The notes under the pieces: generated by a model
The model's input: only the letters and a program-made list of their open reading frames with translations
What the model was told of the DNA's origin: nothing
The model's database searches: none
NCBI RefSeq assembly: GCF_001659605.2
Contig: NC_035175.2
Location: 30,351,705 to 30,415,704, forward strand
Direction: 5' to 3'
Length of the DNA: 64,000 bases
DNA from: Manihot esculenta
Taxonomy: Eukaryota; Streptophyta; Magnoliopsida; Malpighiales; Euphorbiaceae
Made by a program: the position numbers and the translations under genes
Part shown: positions 58,301 to 64,000 of the stretch, one piece after another
Layout: each line of letters begins with the position of its first letter
Position numbering within the stretch: the stretch's first letter is position 1

Positions 58301-61300
58301 CCCTCCTAAGCAAAGGACGAGCCTGAAGGGCTGAAATCAAACCTCTGGGTGTACCCCTCCTGTCTCCTCTGAAGACACACTCTGACCCATCCTGGTCTCT
58401 GAGACTAACTACCTTCTCTCTATAGTCCAAGGTCGCACCATAAGCAGATAACCAATCCATCCCTAGAATGACATCAAAATCTGTCAAATCTAGAACCACA
58501 AGGTCAGTTGGAAGGCATCTACCCTCTATGAACACTGGACTGAAACGACAGACTGACACTGCCACTGATGGGTCACACTTGGGTCCACTGACCCAGAGAG
58601 GATACTCTAACTCAGACCTGATCAAACCCAGTCTCTCTATGGCTCTCGAAGCAATAAAGGAATGAGAAGCACCGGGGTCCATCAAAGCATACACATCTGA
58701 ACACCTAATGATGAGATTACCTGACACCACTGTGTTCGACGTGTTAGCCTCTTCCTGTGTCACAGTGAAAATCCGTGCTGGGGCTACCGGATTTCCACCT
58801 CGGGAACCTGCTGCTGAAGTAGAGGCTGCCCCTCTCCCTCTACCTCTGCCACTACTCTGAGGCATGGCTGGAGCTGCTGGCTGTACTACACTGCCTGAAC
58901 TCATCTGCTGGGATGGTGCAAAAGTCACCTGAGGACAATCCTGAGCAAAATGCCCTTCCTGTCCACACCTAAAACAGGCTGAAGATCCCAACTGACAAGC
59001 TCCCTTGTGTGGTCTCCCACATCATCTACATATTGGACTGCTTGCGCCAGAGCTTGAGCCACTACCTATTCCCAGACCTGACTTGACTTTATTCCAGAAC
59101 TTACTCTTTGTTCCTTTTGCTCTATCCCATCTCTTGCTACCTGAAGGTCCTGAACTGGGGGCCTTAGACCCCGAAGCCTGTGCCTTTGATTGTCTCTGAA
59201 TATTGGCACTTGCTTCCATTTTCCTAGCTGCATCCACAATAGAGTGGAAACTCTCCTTTTCTGCTGGAAGAATCAAAGAAGAATACCTGGGATGCAATCT
59301 CATAGTATATCTCCTTGCCTTCTTCTGATCAGTATCATAGGCTTGACCCACATACTGAAGCAAATCCAGGAACTTATCTGTAAACTCGTCAACACTCATC
59401 TCATCTGTCTGTCTCAACTGCTCAAATTCGATGACTTTCATCTCTCGGGAACTGTCAGGAAAAGCCCACCCTGCAAAGTCATTAGCGAACTCTCCCCATG
59501 ACATACTGTCCCTCCTGGGCTCCACATAGTTCTTGAACCATTCTCGAGCTTTCTTACACTTCAGTGTGAACCCTGCCATCTCAATGGCTCTACTATCATC
59601 AGCTCCCAATTCATTGGTTATCCTCCTAACTGATCTGAGGTATTCAAATGGATCATCTCCCGTGCTATATTTAGGAGCATCCAATTTCAGGTACTCTGTC
59701 ATTTGCACCTTACCTCCAGATGAGCTAGGTTGATGTCTGTCACCAACAGGGGCTACTGGTTCTGGTTGTGGTGGTGGAGGTACTGGTTCATTTAGCTCTG
59801 GATGTGCTGCACTTGGATGGGTAGGGGAAGATGGATACATAGGATATGGTGGGTAATAATGAGGATAAGGCATATATGGCATGTAAGTAGGATATGGGAT
59901 AAAACTAGAGTACTCCGACATACCTTCCATCGGATACCCTGTGTAATACCCGGCTAAATCAGGCATCAGAATTCCTACCGTCCGGTGGAATTCAAGGATG
60001 TCAGAGGTGTCTAGAAGGGTAGAGTGAAGGTTTTCTAAACGATTTTTAAGACTGATGGGTTTAAGTATTTTTAAGGATTTGTTTAAGAAAGAATTACGTT
60101 TTGTGAAGAATTAGCCAAAGGAGTTTCTGTCATGTTCGGCCCCCGAATGGTAAGTTCGGCCGCCGAAAGTGCCCAATGTTCGGCCCCCGAAGGTTATGTT
60201 CGGCCCCCGAAAGTTGCATGGTTTTGCATGCAGTCTCGGCAGCCGAAGCTAAGGTGGTCGGTTAGTTGTGCACACTCCTCAGTCCGTGGTTTGGCCAGGT
60301 GTTCACCTCCAGATCATGACCAGAGGTTTGGCCACGTCTCCCTTGACTCATCTGCAAGCTTTTATTAGCTTAGGCAGAGGGTTGGTCGTGTTTTCAGTAA
60401 GTTTGAATGTTTTTGAGAGAAAAGTAAGGTTTTGAGGTGTGGAAGCTTTGGAGGAGGATTTGCTGAGTGGGGTTGTTCCTCTTCTGATTTCAGGAGGTAA
60501 GGGAAGTTTTTTATATTTGTTTTAATGAGTTTTAAAAGCTTTGTACAGAGGGTATGGGAGTTTATGTCGAGTTGCATGCTTAGGTTAGTTTTGATGAGTT
60601 AATGGTGTAAGTATGTGTATGTGTTATGTTTGTTGTTTTGTTGGGGTTTTAAGTTAGTTATGGACCCCTTGAAGCATGTACATGAGTATATGCATCGTTT
60701 GAGAGGTTGAATGCATGCTTTGGGGAGTATGGAAAGAGTTGGGAGGCTGGTTGAAGCTTGAAGCTGAGTTCTGGATGAACTCAGGTTCGGCCGCCGAAAG
60801 TCCAAGTTAGGCCGCCGAACATGCCTGACTTTCGTCTCTGGAGGAGACATTCGGCCGCCGAAGGTGCTGCCGAAGGTGCCCTGTCCAGCCTTCCTTTGCT
60901 TGTTTTGCCTGCATGTTTTGAGGTGTTCTAGAGGGGTTTTGGGGAATTGTTTTATCAGTGGCATAGAGTATGTGTGGTGCCTCATTTACATCCTCCATTG
61001 TAGGATTGGACCCGAGGAACCGCAGAGGTTAGCAGTCGTAGCGGTCTCAGAGTTAGAGGTAGCCCAGAGTTAGCCAAGTAGAGGCTACAGGTGAGTGGAA
61101 CTAACTGTACTATTTTACATTCAGAAATGACACGAATCTAGCATGATCCATGCATCATAAAATGCCATGTTATGTATTAGGTTGTAGTGCATTAGATTCC
61201 ACGAATATGCTGCATTGCATAAGCTGATATTTGTGTGGATGAATGTTGGATGATCCTTAGCCCTTGATAGAGCACAGATACAGAGTTATGGCATGAGATA

Positions 61301-62559
61301 GCCATACCAGGTCGCCCCTGGATAGTCCAGGTCGCTCCTGGTACTATGAGTGAGACAGCTGGGCTGTCAGATCAGAGCTCAGAGCAGTCCAGGTGAGGCC
61401 TAATCGCCCCTGGCACAGTTGGACATGTTATGATATGAGTTACTTCAGAGTAGTCCAGGTGAGGCCTAATCGCCCCTGGCACAGTTGGACATACTATTAT
61501 GTATGTAGAGGGCTATGGTGACAAGTTCATCCTTGAGATGATATGTTTGTGATGTGATGCATTTCATGAGAGCATGTAATGAATGAACTGTTTTTATTGT
61601 TCCTCCTCACTGGGCTCTAGAGCTCATCCCACTCCCTTGCCCCAGTTTTGCAGGTTCTGAGATAGCTATGGGAAGTTAAAGTCAGCAAGAGTACAGAGGA
61701 AAGTTATGCATGAATATATGTTGTAATAGCATAGTGGACATGCTGTAATTAAAAGAATAGTTGTGATGTAATCTATAGATATGTATTGGCATATACTGGA
61801 TAGATTTGTGCTTTCCCTAGTGTCTTTGTTGTCGTGTGATGTGTCGTGTGATGTATGAGTAATCCCTTGGTACATGAATCCTGTTTTACGTTTCTTGATG
61901 AGAAATGTGTAAGGTAGGCTTAATGTATGGCTTCAATGAGATACCAGTGGGATGTGTTACTAATTGTGTTACTCCCTGGACCACAGCAGATAGTAGTCCC
62001 TGGTACAGGCCCTGAGGGCCATTTCAGATTGACATATCTGAGTAGCAGTGGTTAAGCCTACAGAGTTTTACAGGATTGTGAGTATTGTTTTGTATTATGA
62101 ATGGGATTTATCAGGTACACAGAGAGTATAGTTGGCTGACTACGGGTCCCGGCGGCCTTAAGCCGATCTGGATCCTAGTGCCAGTGATGGTTCGGACCGT
62201 TACTGAGGGGTACCGGTTTCCGGGTCGTTACACCCTGGGTCCTAAGGAAAGGATGGATAGCCATAACTTGAGGCCTGAACGCCTCCCTGAGACTCTCCCA
62301 TACCTTCTTCAGATCTGCCTACACCCATGCTTCCATCAATAGACTGGTCAATCTCCATAGCCTTCCTCACTTCCTCTGATCTTCCTCCTTTAACTGTACC
62401 TCTTCTGCTCTCGTCTACAGACCTTCTCGGGTCTATTGACGTACCTTCCCTGCTAGATCTCAGTGACCTTGCCCTTGCTAATGCAGGAGGACGAGCATCT
62501 ATTCTCTCACTCTCTAGTGGGACTCCAGTCAATCGAGCTGATCGACGAGTTCCTCGCAT
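55335..62559 (-). pseudogene. Element G Gag-Pol polyprotein, disrupted by solo LTR H and stops
   Basis: Begins [16 protein letters not shown] at 62559. The N-terminal gag part runs to 62238, is interrupted by H, and resumes at 59941 (YPMEGMSEYSSF). Gag domain, then TGA at 59022-59024 in the first cysteine motif, the same place as in C. The frame from 58991 to 56652 covers CCHC ([14 protein letters not shown]), DPGASHSF protease, RT with FIDD and RNase H (TDHKSLQYI), ending at TGA 56652-56654. The last piece, 56606-55335, holds the integrase zinc region, catalytic core and chromodomain-like end. Apart from H, only two in-frame stops were seen. Confidence 0.94.
59942..62232 (+). mobile_element. 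Solo LTR H (2291 bp)
   Basis: Plus strand, flanked by CCCTG (59937-59941 and 62233-62237). Begins TGTAATACCCGGCTAAATC and ends GGGTCGTTACA. No internal region. It is a more diverged LTR subfamily: array 1 (60132-60250) uses TTCGGCCCCCGAA variants; array 2 is at 60783-60880; donors at 60497 and 61091; acceptor-like TTTTGCAG about 61651; hairpin array 61304-61490 with a different loop (CCAGGTCGCCCCTGG). Confidence 0.95.
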
Positions 62560-62761
62560 TTTGACTCTGGAAAACAACACATAACATAGCATATCAGCAG
62601 ATATTGAACTCAGATACCTCAATAAGGCACATGCATATCATAGCAACAAATAGACAGGACTCAACATCCTATCCTAGTGGACATGACTTCCTATTGTGCT
62701 TGACCACTTCTAACCTCTATGAGCCCGACACTGTCTCTATAGGTCCGATCATGTGAACCTA

Positions 62762-62775
62762 GGGCTCTGATACCA
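62762..62775 (-). promoter_or_regulatory. Element G primer binding site
   Basis: GGGCTCTGATACCA in plus reading; iMet type, three bases inside the 5' LTR. Confidence 0.9.
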
Positions 62776-62778
62776 ATC

Positions 62779-64000
62779 TGTAATGACCCCAAAATGGACC
62801 GTCACCGGCGCTAGGATTCAGGTCGGCTTAAGGCCGCCAGAACCCGTAGTAAGCCTGCTATACTCTCTGTGTACCTGTAAATCTCATACATGATCATACA
62901 TTTTCTGTGAAAATAAAAACTCTTTTCTGTACCACGGCTTAACCTGTGCATGCACTATCTCTGTACTCTGTACTCTATACTCTGTACTCTGTACCCCTGA
63001 CTAGAGCTTGCTCTAGATGGGTTCACTCATACCTGTTAAGCCTGGTTTATCACATACCCTATAAAACAGTTACATAAACAGACCATGTATACAAAAGATT
63101 TACAATACAAACTAACTCAGTCAAGCATAACTGTAACTGTATACACAACTAGTACATCTCTTTAATATTACATGTCCACTCTAAGCTATTACAAATCTCT
63201 TTACTCTTGCTATCCTCTACTGATCTCCCCTGTACACTGTACACTGAACCTGCAAGACTGGGGTTAAGGGAGTGGGATGAGCTCTATAGCCCAGTGAGTA
63301 GAACAGTAAACCATATCATAAAACATGACCTTATGGAATGCATCATAACACAGACAATCCACAGCAAGGGTAAACCTGTCACCAAATAGTCCCAGTATCT
63401 CATACCAGGGCGTAGTCAAAGGCACCTGGATTTCCTGTCTCATATATGTATATGTGTATATAACACCTGTACTTACCACTGCCAGGGCGTAGTCAAAGGC
63501 TCCTGGACTTTACTATACCTGCCAGGGCGTAGTCAAAGGGTCCTAGACTTCTATACCTGCCAGGGCGTAGTCAAAGGCTCCTGGACTTATCTCAGTGACT
63601 ATTGGATCATTCAGCATTCACCCACATCAATAAATAACTATGCAATGCAACATATTCATGGATGCTAATGCAAGCAACCTACTGCATAACCATGATGCAT
63701 GAAATATGCTAAAAACATTTTAGTTCTCAATTAAAAGAATTAAGTTTAGTTCCACTCACCTCTGGCTATCTGGACTGACTTTGCAGGCTCTGAAACGCTG
63801 GAGCAGTACTCACTGCTGCTCTCTCTGGTTCCTCTGGTCTGTGTAGACACAGATAAACTCCAATGAGGGACCAAAAGAACTCAAGAACGACTCTATGAAC
63901 CTTCCCAAGAATCCCCTTAACCTCACTCAAACATCCATGCAAAGCATGCAAAGGAAGGCTGGACAGAACACTTTCGGCAGCAGGTTCGGCGGCCGAAAGT
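62779..64000 (-). repeat. Element G 5' LTR, truncated by window end
   Basis: Starts TGTAATGACCCC, a C-to-T change from TGTAACGACCCC in the 3' LTR. The first 1222 bp are present, including the hairpin array (63405-63590) and the first palindromes (from about 63970). Confidence 0.95.

Larger units (their letters stand above)
53001..64000 (-). mobile_element. Element G: Ty3/gypsy chromovirus-type element, right end outside window
   Basis: Minus strand. The left (3') LTR is 53001-55257, the internal region 55258-62778 and the right (5') LTR starts at 62779 and runs off the window. It is closest to C. The likely TSD copy at the left edge is AGAGT (52996-53000); the other is outside the window. 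Interrupted in gag by solo LTR H. Confidence 0.93.

Overview
The window is plant nuclear DNA, almost certainly from a eudicot. It holds one recognisable host gene, an intron-less small heat shock protein with an ER signal peptide and a KQEL tail (2650-3258). Nearly everything else is retrotransposon. The family of the repeats could fit a Euphorbiaceae-type genome, but I cannot prove the species from sequence alone.

Layout. 1-720: minus-strand relic of a Ty3/gypsy pol gene. 721-2400: unassigned, then very AT-rich DNA leading into the heat shock gene promoter. 3421-6620: decayed LTR material, including one LTR (5063-5983) followed by a non-Met primer site. 6621-34284: a four-level nest proved by target-site duplications (TSDs). 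Solo LTR D (TSD GTTAA) holds full-length element B (TSD CCAAT, minus). B holds element A (TTATT, plus) in its left LTR and element C (AAATA, minus) in its right LTR. 34285-35784 and 47843-48560: tandem arrays of the receiving sequence, split by element E (35785-47837, minus, TSD ATACT), which itself holds solo LTR F (40150-42453, TSD AACCT) inside its reverse transcriptase. 48561-53000: transposon-protein relic, a LINE ORF1-like DUF4283/zinc-knuckle relic, a copia-like LTR with primer site, an AT microsatellite and a 28-bp repeat. 53001-64000: element G (minus, right LTR cut by the window end) with solo LTR H (TSD CCCTG) inside gag.

A, B, C, E and G are Ty3/gypsy chromovirus-type elements (Tekay/Del-like): one Gag-PR-RT-RNaseH-IN-chromodomain-like polyprotein, tRNA-iMet primer site, polypurine tract and long LTRs beginning TGTAATAC or TGTAATACCCGG and ending in CGTTACA or close to it. 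All five are broken by stops, frameshifts or insertions.

The most interesting signals are inside the LTRs. Arrays of a 13-bp palindrome, TTCGGCNGCCGAA, flank the TATA box and also occur in the unrelated LTR D. Consensus splice donors in the LTR pair with a conserved acceptor 6-9 nt before every gag ATG, suggesting a spliced leader. A CCAGG/CCTGG hairpin array sits in the proposed second intron, with the stem kept while the loop changes between subfamilies. Elements B and C independently carry LTR deletions that remove the TATA box, the first donor and most palindromes, yet both LTRs of each element share the deletion.
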